64,000 nucleotides of DNA from Spartinivicinus ruber. Lineage in GTDB: Bacteria > Pseudomonadota > Gammaproteobacteria > Pseudomonadales > Zooshikellaceae. The translations under genes and the position numbers were made by a program. The DNA lies in the NCBI RefSeq assembly GCF_011009015.1, contig NZ_CP048878.1:5675001-5739000 (forward strand), read 5' to 3'. Positions 36,137 through 45,503 of this stretch are shown one piece after another; position 1 is the stretch's first letter, and every line of letters starts with the position of its first letter. Under the pieces are notes generated by a model that saw only the letters and a program-made list of their open reading frames with translations, was not told the origin of the DNA and ran no database searches.

Positions 36137-39062
36137 GCTTGGCCAACTGTTTATCATCGGTGTTTGCTACCTTGCCCTGCTATTTGTCATTGCTTACTGC
36201 GCCGAAAAAGCCATTATTAAACGCACTTGGGTTAATCATCCACTGACTTATGTGTTATCACTGGGGGTTTATGCTAGTGCCTGGGCGTTTTATGGCACCA
36301 CTGGCTTAGCTCATCAATATGGTTTTTTGTTTTTAGCCTATTTTCTAGGGATTTGTGGTGCTTATTTGCTAGCGCCTGTGTTACTGGCCCCCATTCTTAA
36401 GCTCACTCGCACCTATCAACTTGGCTCACTGGCAGACTTATTTGCCTTTCGTTTCCGCAGTAGCTGGGCTGGTACTTTAACTACCGGATTTATGTTATTG
36501 GCAATGCTGCCACTGATAGCACTACAGATTCAGGCTGTAGCAGATTCCGCTGACATCCTCAGTCAGCATGGCCAGCCAGAAGAGTTAGCGCTTGGCTTTT
36601 GTGGCTTGATAACGCTGTTTACTGTGTTGTTTGGCACCCGACATATTTCCAGTCGCGACAAACACACTGGCTTAGTGATGGCCATTGCCTTTGATGCCGT
36701 AGTAAAGCTGCTGGCAATGGGGGCTGCAGGAATCTTCGCCCTGTGGTTTGTGTTTAGTGGCCCTACCGACTTAGAACAGTGGCTAACAACCAATGCTGAT
36801 GCTTTAGCAAGTTTACATACTCCGTTAGAAGAAGGGCCATGGCGTACTTTGTTGTTAATCTTTTTTGCTGCAGCCATGGTGATGCCCCATATGTTTCATA
36901 TGGGCTTTATTGAAAATCCTCACCCCAAAGCCTTATTTACCGCCAGCTGGGGGCTACCACTGTTTTTATTGCTGTTTGGTTTAGCTATTCCCCCTATTCT
37001 ATGGGCTGGTCTAAAACTGAATAGCCCAACCACACCCGAATATTTTATCTTAGGCATTGGTTTGGCAAGCGATAGTTCCTGGCTAGTATATTTAGTTTTC
37101 ATTGGCGGGCTGTCAGCTGCTAGTGGCGTTACTGTTGTTGCTACCTTGGCACTATCTGGCATGTTGCTTAACCATGTGGTGTTACCCAGCTACCAACCTT
37201 CCAGCAAAATCGACATCTATAAATGGCTACTCTGGACCCGACGTTTTTTAACCCTGCTAATCATTGCAGCCAGTTACAGCTTTTATTGGTTATTAGGAGC
37301 TAAGCAGGATCTATCGAACCTGGGTATCACCGCATTTGTTGGCACCTTGCAATTTTTACCCGGCATCTTAAGTGTGCTTTATTGGCCAGCAGCCAACCGA
37401 CAAGGGTTTATCAGCGGTTTAATTGTGGGTGCTATCGTTTGGTTTCTTACTTTAATGCTGCCCCTGTTTTTTGAAATCCAGGCAATAGTCTTCCCTATCA
37501 TCAATCTCACACTGTCATTGGATGAAAACAGCTGGCACATTGCTACCATCGCCTCACTTTCAGCTAATACTCTGACATTTATTCTGGTCTCACTGCTAAC
37601 CCCTATTTCTGAAGAAGAGGTGAGCGCAGCCAATGCTTGTAGTGTAGATAACGTCAGCCGCCCCCATCGCTGGATGCTCGCCGCGCAGAGTCCTGCTGAG
37701 TTTCAAGAGCAACTGGGGAAAATCCTGGGTAGCAAAGCAGCTCAACGAGAGGTTAACCAGGCATTACAAGACCTCACTTTAGCAATGGACGAAAGCCGCC
37801 CTTATGCTTTGCGTCGATTGCGCGACCGGATTGAAGCCAACTTATCTGGTCTGATGGGACCTTCAGTAGCTAAAGATATTGTTGATAGTTTTCTGCCCTA
37901 CAAACTGCAGGCAGATGTTTATGTTACTGAAGACATCAACTTCATTGAAGGCCGGTTTGAAGCCTATCAATCCCAGCTCACCGGTTTGGCTGCAGAGTTA
38001 AATAACCTGCGCCGTTTCCATCGCCATACTTTAGAGAACTTGCCACTTGGGGTTTGCTCTATTGGAAGAGACTCGGAAGTATTAATGTGGAATCGTGCCA
38101 TGGCTGCCATTACAGGTATCGGCTCTAGCAAAGTGGTGGGGTCACGGTTTGAAGATATTCCCGACCCCTGGAAGTCACTATTCAATCGCTTTGCCACCAA
38201 CCCAGCTCGAAACCACTTAAGTAAAGAGAAAATCATGGTGGATGGAGAACCTCGCTGGTTAAGTTTACACAAAGCCGCAATTGGTGCCCCTTTCACTGAT
38301 GACGAAGGGCTGGTGATTTTATTGGATGATGCTACAGATACCCAGTTACTGGAAAATAAACTGATCCATACCGAACGGCTTGCCTCAATAGGTCAATTAG
38401 CAGCTGGTGTAGCCCATGAGATCGGTAACCCAGTAACAGGTATTGCCTGCCTGGCTCAAGAACTCAAGTCAGAGTCACTAGAAGACAGTACCAAACAATT
38501 TGCCGAACAAATACTTGAGCAAACCCAGCGCATCAGTCGCATTGTGCAGACTCTGGTCAGTTTTGCCCATCAGGGTATTCAGTATCAACCTAACCACCAA
38601 TACACACGGATTGCAGTTTACCCACTCATAGATAAAGCTATCCAGTTGGTTGAGTTGGCAGATAAGGAAAAGCAACTGGTTTACCTTAACCAATGCAGCC
38701 TTTCAGCTGCAGTAATGGGCGATGAACAACGGTTGATGCAGGTGTTTATCAATCTACTCCGCAATGCCTGTGATGCATCACATGCAAACAGCCAAATTAA
38801 AGTTATAACCACAACAAACGGCCCATTACTGAATATTGCAGTTATTGATCAAGGCTGTGGTATTTCCAAGGAGGCTCAAAGCAAAATGTTTGAGCCTTTC
38901 TTTACCACTAAAGAACCTGGAAAAGGCACTGGATTGGGCTTGGCCCTGACTTATAACATTATTGAAGAGCACTCCGGCCAGATAAATATTGAAAGCCCTC
39001 TTGACCTGGAGCACAATTCGGGTACAAAAGTAACTGTGTCGTTACCACTAGTAACAGCGTAA
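36126..39062 (+). CDS. cbrA: Sensor kinase CbrA with SLC5 transporter domain
   Basis: 978 aa. The N-terminal half (~1-520) has about 13 membrane helices of the sodium/solute symporter (SLC5) fold, a histidine transporter in Pseudomonas CbrA. Then follow a linker, a PAS domain (~640-740, LENLPLGVCSIGRDSEVLMWNRAMAAITG), and a histidine kinase with His ~764 in GVAHEIGNPVTG, N-box FINLLRNACDAS and GTGLGLALTYNIIEEHSG. It senses carbon/nitrogen status and phosphorylates CbrB. The ATG at 36126 is chosen, overlapping cbrX, because translation would be coupled; the frame stays open 13 codons further upstream. Confidence 0.95.
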   Translation: MNFELGQLFIIGVCYLALLFVIAYCAEKAIIKRTWVNHPLTYVLSLGVYASAWAFYGTTGLAHQYGFLFLAYFLGICGAYLLAPVLLAPILKLTRTYQLGSLADLFAFRFRSSWAGTLTTGFMLLAMLPLIALQIQAVADSADILSQHGQPEELALGFCGLITLFTVLFGTRHISSRDKHTGLVMAIAFDAVVKLLAMGAAGIFALWFVFSGPTDLEQWLTTNADALASLHTPLEEGPWRTLLLIFFAAAMVMPHMFHMGFIENPHPKALFTASWGLPLFLLLFGLAIPPILWAGLKLNSPTTPEYFILGIGLASDSSWLVYLVFIGGLSAASGVTVVATLALSGMLLNHVVLPSYQPSSKIDIYKWLLWTRRFLTLLIIAASYSFYWLLGAKQDLSNLGITAFVGTLQFLPGILSVLYWPAANRQGFISGLIVGAIVWFLTLMLPLFFEIQAIVFPIINLTLSLDENSWHIATIASLSANTLTFILVSLLTPISEEEVSAANACSVDNVSRPHRWMLAAQSPAEFQEQLGKILGSKAAQREVNQALQDLTLAMDESRPYALRRLRDRIEANLSGLMGPSVAKDIVDSFLPYKLQADVYVTEDINFIEGRFEAYQSQLTGLAAELNNLRRFHRHTLENLPLGVCSIGRDSEVLMWNRAMAAITGIGSSKVVGSRFEDIPDPWKSLFNRFATNPARNHLSKEKIMVDGEPRWLSLHKAAIGAPFTDDEGLVILLDDATDTQLLENKLIHTERLASIGQLAAGVAHEIGNPVTGIACLAQELKSESLEDSTKQFAEQILEQTQRISRIVQTLVSFAHQGIQYQPNHQYTRIAVYPLIDKAIQLVELADKEKQLVYLNQCSLSAAVMGDEQRLMQVFINLLRNACDASHANSQIKVITTTNGPLLNIAVIDQGCGISKEAQSKMFEPFFTTKEPGKGTGLGLALTYNIIEEHSGQINIESPLDLEHNSGTKVTVSLPLVTA

Positions 39063-39094
39063 CAACAAAAAAACAAAATCAGTTTATAGTTATT

Positions 39095-39141
39095 GAGGGT
39101 GTTGCAAAAGGTCAGTAACACAGTAGTTTTGCGACAGCCTC
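39095..39141. repeat. Long hairpin between cbrA and cbrB
   Basis: GAGGGTGTTGCAAAA (39095-39109) pairs with TTTTGCGACAGCCTC (39127-39141), 13 Watson-Crick pairs plus one G-T and one mismatch. The arm sequence resembles the terminal repeat of several IS families, and the loop contains GTAACAC, the same heptamer found before the CrcZ-like promoter. Confidence 0.5.
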
Positions 39142-39196
39142 TAGTGGGAGAGACAGAAAAGAGGGTTACCAATTAGTCAATGTTCAGGTCGTAGCT

Positions 39197-40576
39197 ATGA
39201 AGCATATCTTAGTTGTTGAAGATGAGTCAGTTATTCGAGCAGCACTTGGTCGTTTGCTTGAGCGAAACAAATATACTGTCAGTGAGGCAGAGTCAGTAGA
39301 TGATGCCACCAAGCAGTATGACTTAGCCAACGACTTTGACTTAATCATTTCAGACTTACGGCTACCTGGAGCACCTGGTACAGACATAATAAACCTTTCG
39401 GGAACAACACCAGTGCTAATCATGACCAGCTATGCCAGTTTGCGATCAGCGGTGGATACCATGAAACTTGGTGCAGTGGACTATATTGCTAAGCCGTTTG
39501 ATAACGATGAACTCCTCGACACTATCAAAGGCATTTTCTCCAAACACACTAAGCCTCAAAACGCTCAGCAATCTTCAACCCCCTCTTCTAATACCACCAA
39601 CCCCGAAATCGAAGCTCAGAATAATGGTATTATCGGCCAGTGCGAAGAGATGCAAACCCTCTTTAAGCGGGTCAATAAAGTAGCGCCGACTGACTCTACT
39701 GTGCTAATTCTTGGCGAGTCAGGTACAGGTAAGGAGCTGGTGGCCAGGGCTATTCATGAAAGCAGCCAGCGGGCAGACAAGCCAATGGTCTCAGTTAACT
39801 GTGCAGCCATTCCAGAAACCTTGATTGAATCTGAATTATTTGGCCATGAAAAAGGCGCTTTTACTGGTGCAACTGCCGCACGCCACGGTTTGGTTGAGGC
39901 AGCTGATGGCGGTACGCTGTTTTTGGATGAAATCGGCGAATTACCATTAGAGGCCCAAGCCAGGCTATTAAGGGTGCTACAAGAAGGCGAAATTCGCCGG
40001 GTCGGCTCAGTACAATCACAAAAGGTGGATGTCAGACTAGTTGCCGCCACTCATCGCCAACTTAAACAACTGGCACAATCTGGTGAGTTTCGTGAAGACC
40101 TCTACTACCGGCTAAACGTTATTCAGCTCAACTTGCCGCCGCTTAGAGAGCGGGGCTCAGATGTGGTTGATCTAGCTAAATATTTTCTGGCCAAAGTCTG
40201 TGAGAAAATGAGCAAGGAACAGTTACATTTTTCCCCAGAAAGCCTCTATGCTATCCAGCAATATAACTGGCCTGGCAATGTCAGAGAGCTTGAAAATGCT
40301 ATTGAGCGATCAGTAATTTTGGCTGATCATCATTTGATTACAACGGACTTGCTGGGAATAGAGTTAAATGAAAAGTCCAATCAAAGCAGAACCAGGCAAG
40401 AAGGCAAAGCTGAAACAGATCTTACCCTCGAAGACTACTTTCAAAACTTCGTACTTGAACACCAGGAACACATGACTGAAACCGAGCTTGCCCAAAGACT
40501 GGGTATTAGTCGTAAGTGTCTATGGGAACGTCGACAACGCTTAGGTATCCCCCGTCAAAAAGCAACCAGTAACTAG
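39197..40576 (+). CDS. cbrB: Sigma54-dependent response regulator CbrB
   Basis: 459-aa NtrC-type activator. Receiver domain 1-115 with phospho-acceptor D53 (LIISDLRLPG); AAA+ domain ~140-375 with Walker A GESGTGKE, the sigma54-contact loop GAFTGA and Walker B GGTLFLDEIGELP; Fis-type helix-turn-helix at the C-terminus (ETELAQRLGISRKCLWERRQRLG). In Pseudomonas it activates crcZ and amino-acid catabolic genes from -24/-12 promoters. A matching promoter is found directly downstream here. Confidence 0.95.
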   Translation: MKHILVVEDESVIRAALGRLLERNKYTVSEAESVDDATKQYDLANDFDLIISDLRLPGAPGTDIINLSGTTPVLIMTSYASLRSAVDTMKLGAVDYIAKPFDNDELLDTIKGIFSKHTKPQNAQQSSTPSSNTTNPEIEAQNNGIIGQCEEMQTLFKRVNKVAPTDSTVLILGESGTGKELVARAIHESSQRADKPMVSVNCAAIPETLIESELFGHEKGAFTGATAARHGLVEAADGGTLFLDEIGELPLEAQARLLRVLQEGEIRRVGSVQSQKVDVRLVAATHRQLKQLAQSGEFREDLYYRLNVIQLNLPPLRERGSDVVDLAKYFLAKVCEKMSKEQLHFSPESLYAIQQYNWPGNVRELENAIERSVILADHHLITTDLLGIELNEKSNQSRTRQEGKAETDLTLEDYFQNFVLEHQEHMTETELAQRLGISRKCLWERRQRLGIPRQKATSN

Positions 40577-40602
40577 CAAGCACCAACCTATAGTTGACAA
40601 CA

Positions 40603-40627
40603 AAATTTGCCTCTCTGTGGCAAATTT
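40603..40627 (+). terminator. Possible cbrB terminator
   Basis: AAATTTGCC (40603-40611) and GGCAAATTT (40619-40627) form a 9-bp stem; the following ATTCC is not a good T-tract. Confidence 0.4.
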
Positions 40628-40700
40628 ATTCCACAGCACTCCACAAAGTAGTCTATATTTTAATCTATAAAAGCTATATTAATTCTGTCCATTAGGTCAA

Positions 40701-40764
40701 AGTGTTACCGCAATGGGAAGACAGTAACACTATGCAGTGAAAACACCTCAGATCGGGTAACACT
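40701..40764 (+). promoter_or_regulatory. Candidate CbrB-binding sites
   Basis: AGTGTTAC (40701-40708) and GTAACACT (40724-40731) form an inverted repeat, and GTAACACT recurs at 40757-40764, 33 bp (three turns) further on. All lie 80-145 bp upstream of the sigma54 promoter, the usual distance for an NtrC-type enhancer. GTTAC/GTAAC subsites are what I recall for Pseudomonas CbrB. Confidence 0.6.
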
Positions 40765-40844
40765 TTTTAGGTATTTATACGTACAAAAGTGCGGCCAATA
40801 TCGCCTCAAATTTTAACTCATTGATTTTAAAGACTTATTTTTTC

Positions 40845-40860
40845 TTGGCACAGCAAATGC
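40845..40860 (+). promoter_or_regulatory. Sigma54 (-24/-12) promoter of the CrcZ-like RNA
   Basis: TTGGCACAGCAAATGC has the invariant GG (40847-40848) and GC (40859-40860) with exactly 10 bases between, and a good match to TGGCAC-N5-TTGC. Transcription should start near 40872. Confidence 0.82.
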
Positions 40861-40871
40861 TATTTATTGCG

Positions 40872-41237
40872 TACAACAACAACAATAATAAGAATGCTTA
40901 CTAATAATAAGAATAACGATTACTCCACCAATAAAAACAATAACTGGAGTCGACAAATTGATTTTTTTGGAGAGGGGCCTTTTTAGTGGCCAACATGAGT
41001 GGCTTTCGTTAGAAAGCAGGTAAGTAAGTCAAGAACCTTAAAAGGGCGAGCTTATTTATTGAACACCAAGGTGTACGCTCACCACTGCCACACCCAGCTT
41101 CCAAAGGAATCCGTTTGTTGTTTACGGACCCAAATTTGGTTCCAGAGAGGGTTATATAACCAACTCTCCATCCAAGCATATAATAAGAATAATATTACCA
41201 AAGCAACTTTTCGTTAGGAGGGCATGCCCTCCTTTTT
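40872..41237 (+). ncRNA. crcZ: CrcZ-like small RNA sequestering Hfq/Crc
   Basis: Predicted ~365-nt RNA from the sigma54 start to an intrinsic terminator (AGGAGGG-CATG-CCCTCCT then T5, 41216-41237). It opens with an A-rich CA-type run (ACAACAACAACAATAATAAG) and has further ones near 40900 (CTAATAATAAGAATAAC), 40927 (CAATAAAAACAATAAC) and 41179 (ATAATAAGAATAATATTACC). In Pseudomonas, crcZ lies between cbrB and pcnB, is driven by CbrB/sigma54, and its A-rich motifs titrate Hfq-Crc to lift catabolite repression. Location, promoter, size and motifs all fit. A 72-codon open frame inside lacks coding character. Confidence 0.85.
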
Positions 41238-41471
41238 GCTGTTTATAGTCTGAGAAACTATCTTCCCTCATCCTTCCACTAATTTTTCCACAAGCTAATG
41301 AAATATCCAGACTGGCATCTAGGCTTAGCAGTGATTATTATAGCCAGCTCTTTCAGGGCTATTCATTGAAGCCTTGTAATTGGGAGTGCACAAACACTGC
41401 CCTTTGGTTTAGGGTCTATTAACAGACTCTAGTAGAACTAAGATTGATAAAGCTAAGTTTCGATTATTACT
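41238..41471. other. Gap between CrcZ-like RNA and pcnB
   Basis: No gene or strong structure seen; it should hold the pcnB promoter. Confidence 0.3.
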
Positions 41472-42857
41472 ATGCTAAAGAAGCGGTTAGGCTGGCTACA
41501 AAATTTGTTCAGTCGGCTATCCGGCAAACAGCAACAAGCATCAGTTGGTGATGTGACAATTATTTCCCGAGATCAGCACCAAGTATCTCGCAAACTGCTA
41601 AGCCCAAATGCGCTGAAGGTATTGCGACGCCTTGAAGATCATGGTCATCAGGCTTACCTAGTGGGCGGTTGTATCCGCGATATTTTAGTCGGTGGTAGGC
41701 CGAAAGACTTTGATGTTGCCACTAGTGCAAAACCAGAAGAGGTACGCTCATTATTTCGTAATTCCCGGCTAATTGGGCGTCGTTTTAAGCTGGTGCATGT
41801 ACAGTTTGGCCGCGAAGTAATAGAAGTGGCTACCTTTAGAGCCCACCACTCTCAAGACAGTCATGGTGACGGTAATCATTCCCACCACTCTGATGATGGG
41901 CAAATTCTGCGTGACAATGTCTACGGCACTATTCAAGATGACGCCTCTCGTCGTGACTTTACCATCAATGCACTTTATTACCGGCTTAGTGATTTTGCCG
42001 TCAAAGATTATGCAGGTGGTTTGCAAGACATTGATAACCGGCTGATTCGACTGATTGGCAACCCAGAGCAACGTTACCGGGAAGACCCTGTGCGAATGCT
42101 ACGAGCAGTGCGGTTTGCAGCCAAACTGGGCTTTACCGTCGAAAAAAGCACTGCCAAACCAATTTATCAGCTAGGCCACCTTTTACAAAATATTCCATCT
42201 GCCAGGCTTTTTGATGAAGTACTCAAGCTATTTTTAAATGGCCATGCAGAAGCTTCATTCCAACTGTTACAGGACTTTGGTTTATTGGAGCAGTTACTGC
42301 CAGCAACAGCTGCTGCAATTAACGAACAAGATGGGTTTTACGCACGCTTTATTCATGCAGCACTGGTCAATAGCGATAAGCGTGTCAGACAAGGCAAAAG
42401 CCTAACTCCTGCATTTTTGTATGCAGTATTTTTATGGTACTCCACCCTTGCTTACACTCGACAAATTGAAGAGCAGGATGTACCCAAGCTACCTGCATTA
42501 AACCGGGGAGCAATGACGGCCATTGAAAACCAAAACCAGCGGACTTCTATACCCAAACGATTTGCTATACCCATGCGGGAAATCTGGGAACTGCAATATC
42601 GCCTCACCCGACGTTTTGGTAAAAAAGCTGATCAAACTCTTAATCATCCAAGATTCCGAGCAGCTTACGACTTTTTATTGTTAAGAGAGCAGGCTGGCGA
42701 AGACTTAGGTGGATTAGGGCAGTGGTGGACTGATTATCAGGTAGCCGATGAATTTGTTCGTCGCCAAATGGTTAAGGCACTTCAAAGTGGCAAATACAAA
42801 AAATCCAGAAAACCACGTCGCCATCATCGTCGAAAACCAAGTGAGAATGAGCAGTGA
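41472..42857 (+). CDS. pcnB: Poly(A) polymerase I
   Basis: 461 aa. Adds 3' poly(A) tails that mark RNAs for decay. The nucleotidyltransferase core has LVGGCIRDILVGG (63-75) and the metal-binding pair D79-F-D81 in KDFDVAT, then RRDFTINALYY and the RRxR-type region REDPVRMLRAVRFAAKLGF. The long basic C-terminal tail (KYKKSRKPRRHHRRK) is typical of PAP I and distinguishes it from CCA-adding enzyme. The stop overlaps the folK start (GTGA). Confidence 0.95.
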   Translation: MLKKRLGWLQNLFSRLSGKQQQASVGDVTIISRDQHQVSRKLLSPNALKVLRRLEDHGHQAYLVGGCIRDILVGGRPKDFDVATSAKPEEVRSLFRNSRLIGRRFKLVHVQFGREVIEVATFRAHHSQDSHGDGNHSHHSDDGQILRDNVYGTIQDDASRRDFTINALYYRLSDFAVKDYAGGLQDIDNRLIRLIGNPEQRYREDPVRMLRAVRFAAKLGFTVEKSTAKPIYQLGHLLQNIPSARLFDEVLKLFLNGHAEASFQLLQDFGLLEQLLPATAAAINEQDGFYARFIHAALVNSDKRVRQGKSLTPAFLYAVFLWYSTLAYTRQIEEQDVPKLPALNRGAMTAIENQNQRTSIPKRFAIPMREIWELQYRLTRRFGKKADQTLNHPRFRAAYDFLLLREQAGEDLGGLGQWWTDYQVADEFVRRQMVKALQSGKYKKSRKPRRHHRRKPSENEQ

Positions 42858-43369
42858 TCAAGAACGGCACTTACATCCGTTGCTATCTTGGGCTTGGCAG
42901 CAACCTGTCCAGCCCACTTCAACAGTTAGCTGCAGCTGTTAGCGCTATTAAACAGATGCCATCAACCAAGCTGGCTTCTATATCGCCTATTTATCAAAGT
43001 GCACCAGTTGGACCTGAAGGCCAGCCAGATTACTTAAATGCAGTTGTTGCTATTGATACTCAATTTGCAGCGCTAGATTTATTAGACCACACCCAAGCAA
43101 TTGAAAAAGAACAAGGCCGAGTGCGAGATATTCGTTGGGGGCCTCGCACCTTAGATATCGACATACTGTTGTATGGCGATGAAACTATTAACTCAGAGCG
43201 ATTAATAGTTCCTCACTACCAACTTACTGTACGCAATTTTGTGCTATTGCCCTTGCACGATATTGCCCCAACATTAGTATTACCCACAGGTACGTCAATC
43301 AAAGATTTGGCTAGCCACTGCTCCAGTGATGGCATTAACCAATTAGAAGGCGTAACGTTGACTGACTAG
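42854..43369 (+). CDS. folK: Folate biosynthesis pyrophosphokinase
   Basis: 171-aa 2-amino-4-hydroxy-6-hydroxymethyldihydropteridine pyrophosphokinase, which transfers pyrophosphate from ATP in folate synthesis. Motifs: YLGLGSNLSSP at the N-terminus, YQSAPVGPEGQPDYLNAV, and GPRTLDIDILLYGDE with the two metal-binding Asp residues. The GTG start overlaps the pcnB stop by four bases, indicating coupling. Confidence 0.94.
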   Translation: MIKNGTYIRCYLGLGSNLSSPLQQLAAAVSAIKQMPSTKLASISPIYQSAPVGPEGQPDYLNAVVAIDTQFAALDLLDHTQAIEKEQGRVRDIRWGPRTLDIDILLYGDETINSERLIVPHYQLTVRNFVLLPLHDIAPTLVLPTGTSIKDLASHCSSDGINQLEGVTLTD

Positions 43370-43446
43370 TTCTCAAGCTGCAGTGAGATTCCTAATTGCT
43401 TTTCGTATAATCCAGCCAAATTTCTGTAAAAGTCTGTGAGTTTGTT

Positions 43447-44244
43447 ATGGCCAATATCACCCTAACCACACTAAATAAAATTAAGCAAAGCAGGGAAAAG
43501 TTTGCGACGTTAACCACTTACGATGCAACCTTTGCTCATGTTGTTAGCACTGCTGGCGTAGAAGTTATTTTAGTGGGTGATTCACTGGGCATGGTTTTAC
43601 AAGGTAATGACTCTACCTTACCCGCTACCATAGACGACATGTGCTATCACACCCGATGTGTAGCAAAAGGTAACCAAGGCTCTTTGATTGTTTCTGACTT
43701 GCCTTTTATGACTTTTGATCAACCAGCCAGTGCTCTGAAAAATGCTGCGAAATTAATGCGTGCTGGCGCCCAGGTAGTTAAATTAGAAGGTGGCAAATGG
43801 CTGTGTGACACTGTACAACAGTTAACTCGTAATGGTATACCCAGCTGCGTGCACCTTGGTTTAACCCCCCAGTCAGTCAATGTTTTTGGCGGCTACAAAG
43901 TACAAGGCCGAGAAGAGCAAGCAGCCAAAGCCATGCTTGAAGATGCCAAAGCCCTTGAGCAAGAGGGTGCTTCAATACTCTTACTGGAATGCGTTCCCAG
44001 CACACTTGCTCAAGCAATTACCGAGTCAGTTTCTGTTCCTGTTATAGGTATTGGTGCAGGCGCTGCCACTGATGGGCAAGTATTAGTTTTGCACGATATG
44101 TTAGGCATATCCCCAGGCAAATCTCCTAGATTTGTGAAAAACTTTATGGCAGATGCTGACTCTATTCAGGCTGCCATCGAAAACTATGTCACTGCCGTCA
44201 AAAGCCGTACATTTCCCGCAGCAGAACATGAGTTTAAAGCATGA
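43447..44244 (+). CDS. panB: 3-methyl-2-oxobutanoate hydroxymethyltransferase
   Basis: 265 aa. Forms ketopantoate from 2-oxoisovalerate, linking the ilv pathway products to coenzyme A synthesis. Motifs: [31 protein letters not shown] (metal-binding D in GDS), KLEGG, and [21 protein letters not shown]. The stop overlaps panC in ATGA. Confidence 0.96.
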   Translation: MANITLTTLNKIKQSREKFATLTTYDATFAHVVSTAGVEVILVGDSLGMVLQGNDSTLPATIDDMCYHTRCVAKGNQGSLIVSDLPFMTFDQPASALKNAAKLMRAGAQVVKLEGGKWLCDTVQQLTRNGIPSCVHLGLTPQSVNVFGGYKVQGREEQAAKAMLEDAKALEQEGASILLLECVPSTLAQAITESVSVPVIGIGAGAATDGQVLVLHDMLGISPGKSPRFVKNFMADADSIQAAIENYVTAVKSRTFPAAEHEFKA

Positions 44245-45089
44245 AAACCGTTTATAGCATTAATGATGTACAAGCCTATGTAAGAGAGGCCAAAGCAACT
44301 GGTAAAACCATCGGCTTTGTACCTACCATGGGCAACCTGCATGATGGGCATTTATCGTTAATTCATAAGGCCCAAGAGCAAGCTGATGTGGTGATTGTTA
44401 GTATTTATGTTAACCCTCTACAGTTTGGTGCTAATGAAGATTTAGAGTCCTACCCCAAAACCCTGGCGGAAGATCAAGCACAATTAAAAGAGCAAGCTGT
44501 TGATTTATTATTCGCACCTTCCAGCAACGAAATTTATCCCCATGGGATGGAGCATCACACTTCAGTTGCCGTAGCCCATTTATCGAATTTACATTGCGGT
44601 AAAAGCCGCCCAAGCCATTTCACTGGTGTCGCGACGATTGTTTGTAAATTATTTAATATCGTGCAACCCGAAGCAGCCATATTTGGAGAAAAAGACTTTC
44701 AACAATTAGCAGTTATCCGCAGCATGGTCAACGACCTATGTATGCCGGTTAAAATTGTTGGTGCTCCTATTGCTCGCAATGAAGCAGGCTTGGCTTTAAG
44801 TTCTCGAAATGGCTACCTTACTGCAGAAGAATTATCCATTGCCCCAGCTTTAAATCAAATGCTGGAAAATGCCAAACAAGAGATACTAGCTGGCAGGCCT
44901 TATGATCATGTCCTGCGTGATGGTATCGCCTGTTTAGCGAAAGCTGGGTTTAAGCCTGATTATCTTGATATATGCAACCGTGAAACCCTACTACCAGCTA
45001 CCCAGCAAGATAAATCCCTGGTTATTTTAGCAGCTGCTTACTTGGGTAAAGCCCGCTTAATTGACAATATTCAAGTAGACATCAACTAA
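44241..45089 (+). CDS. panC: Pantothenate synthetase
   Basis: 282 aa. Joins pantoate and beta-alanine with ATP. The HIGH-like nucleotide motif is [14 protein letters not shown] (residues ~28-41), followed by YVNPLQFG and the [16 protein letters not shown] block; the KMSKS-like site is [10 protein letters not shown]. Full length; coupled to panB. Confidence 0.96.
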   Translation: MKTVYSINDVQAYVREAKATGKTIGFVPTMGNLHDGHLSLIHKAQEQADVVIVSIYVNPLQFGANEDLESYPKTLAEDQAQLKEQAVDLLFAPSSNEIYPHGMEHHTSVAVAHLSNLHCGKSRPSHFTGVATIVCKLFNIVQPEAAIFGEKDFQQLAVIRSMVNDLCMPVKIVGAPIARNEAGLALSSRNGYLTAEELSIAPALNQMLENAKQEILAGRPYDHVLRDGIACLAKAGFKPDYLDICNRETLLPATQQDKSLVILAAAYLGKARLIDNIQVDIN

Positions 45090-45105
45090 CTTAGGACCTA
45101 TTTCC

Positions 45106-45486
45106 ATGCAATCTATAATGCTAAAAGCTAAGCTTCATCAGGCTCGTGTTACTCATGCCGTACTAGAATACGAAGGTTCATGTGCAATCGATGGCGAGCT
45201 GCTGGATATGGCAGGTATCCGCGAATACGAACAAATTCAGATTTACAACCTGGCAAACGGCGAGCGTTTTACCACTTATGCTATTCGCGGTGAAGAAGGC
45301 TCAAAAATTATCTCTGTTAATGGGGCAGCAGCCCATAAAGCCAGTGTTGGTGACCGGGTAATTATTTGTGCTTACGCTAATTTTGAAGCCCATGAACTGG
45401 AAAACTTCAAGCCTGCTTTAATTTATTTGGCTGAAGGTAATGAAGTCAGCCACACAGCTAATGATATTCCTGTGCAACTGGCATAA
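45106..45486 (+). CDS. panD: Aspartate 1-decarboxylase proenzyme
   Basis: 126 aa. Makes beta-alanine for pantothenate. The self-cleavage site is G24-S25 in YEGSCAID, which creates the pyruvoyl cofactor; K9 and Y22 are in the normal places. Together with panB and panC it completes the pantothenate branch in one operon. Confidence 0.96.
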   Translation: MQSIMLKAKLHQARVTHAVLEYEGSCAIDGELLDMAGIREYEQIQIYNLANGERFTTYAIRGEEGSKIISVNGAAAHKASVGDRVIICAYANFEAHELENFKPALIYLAEGNEVSHTANDIPVQLA

Positions 45487-45503
45487 TTAAGGGACAAATA
45501 GAT

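Noticed and set aside
40999-41217. 72-codon open frame (+) in the CrcZ-like region
   Set aside because: Low-complexity A-rich sequence, no ribosome site, and it lies inside the sRNA bounded by the sigma54 promoter and terminator.
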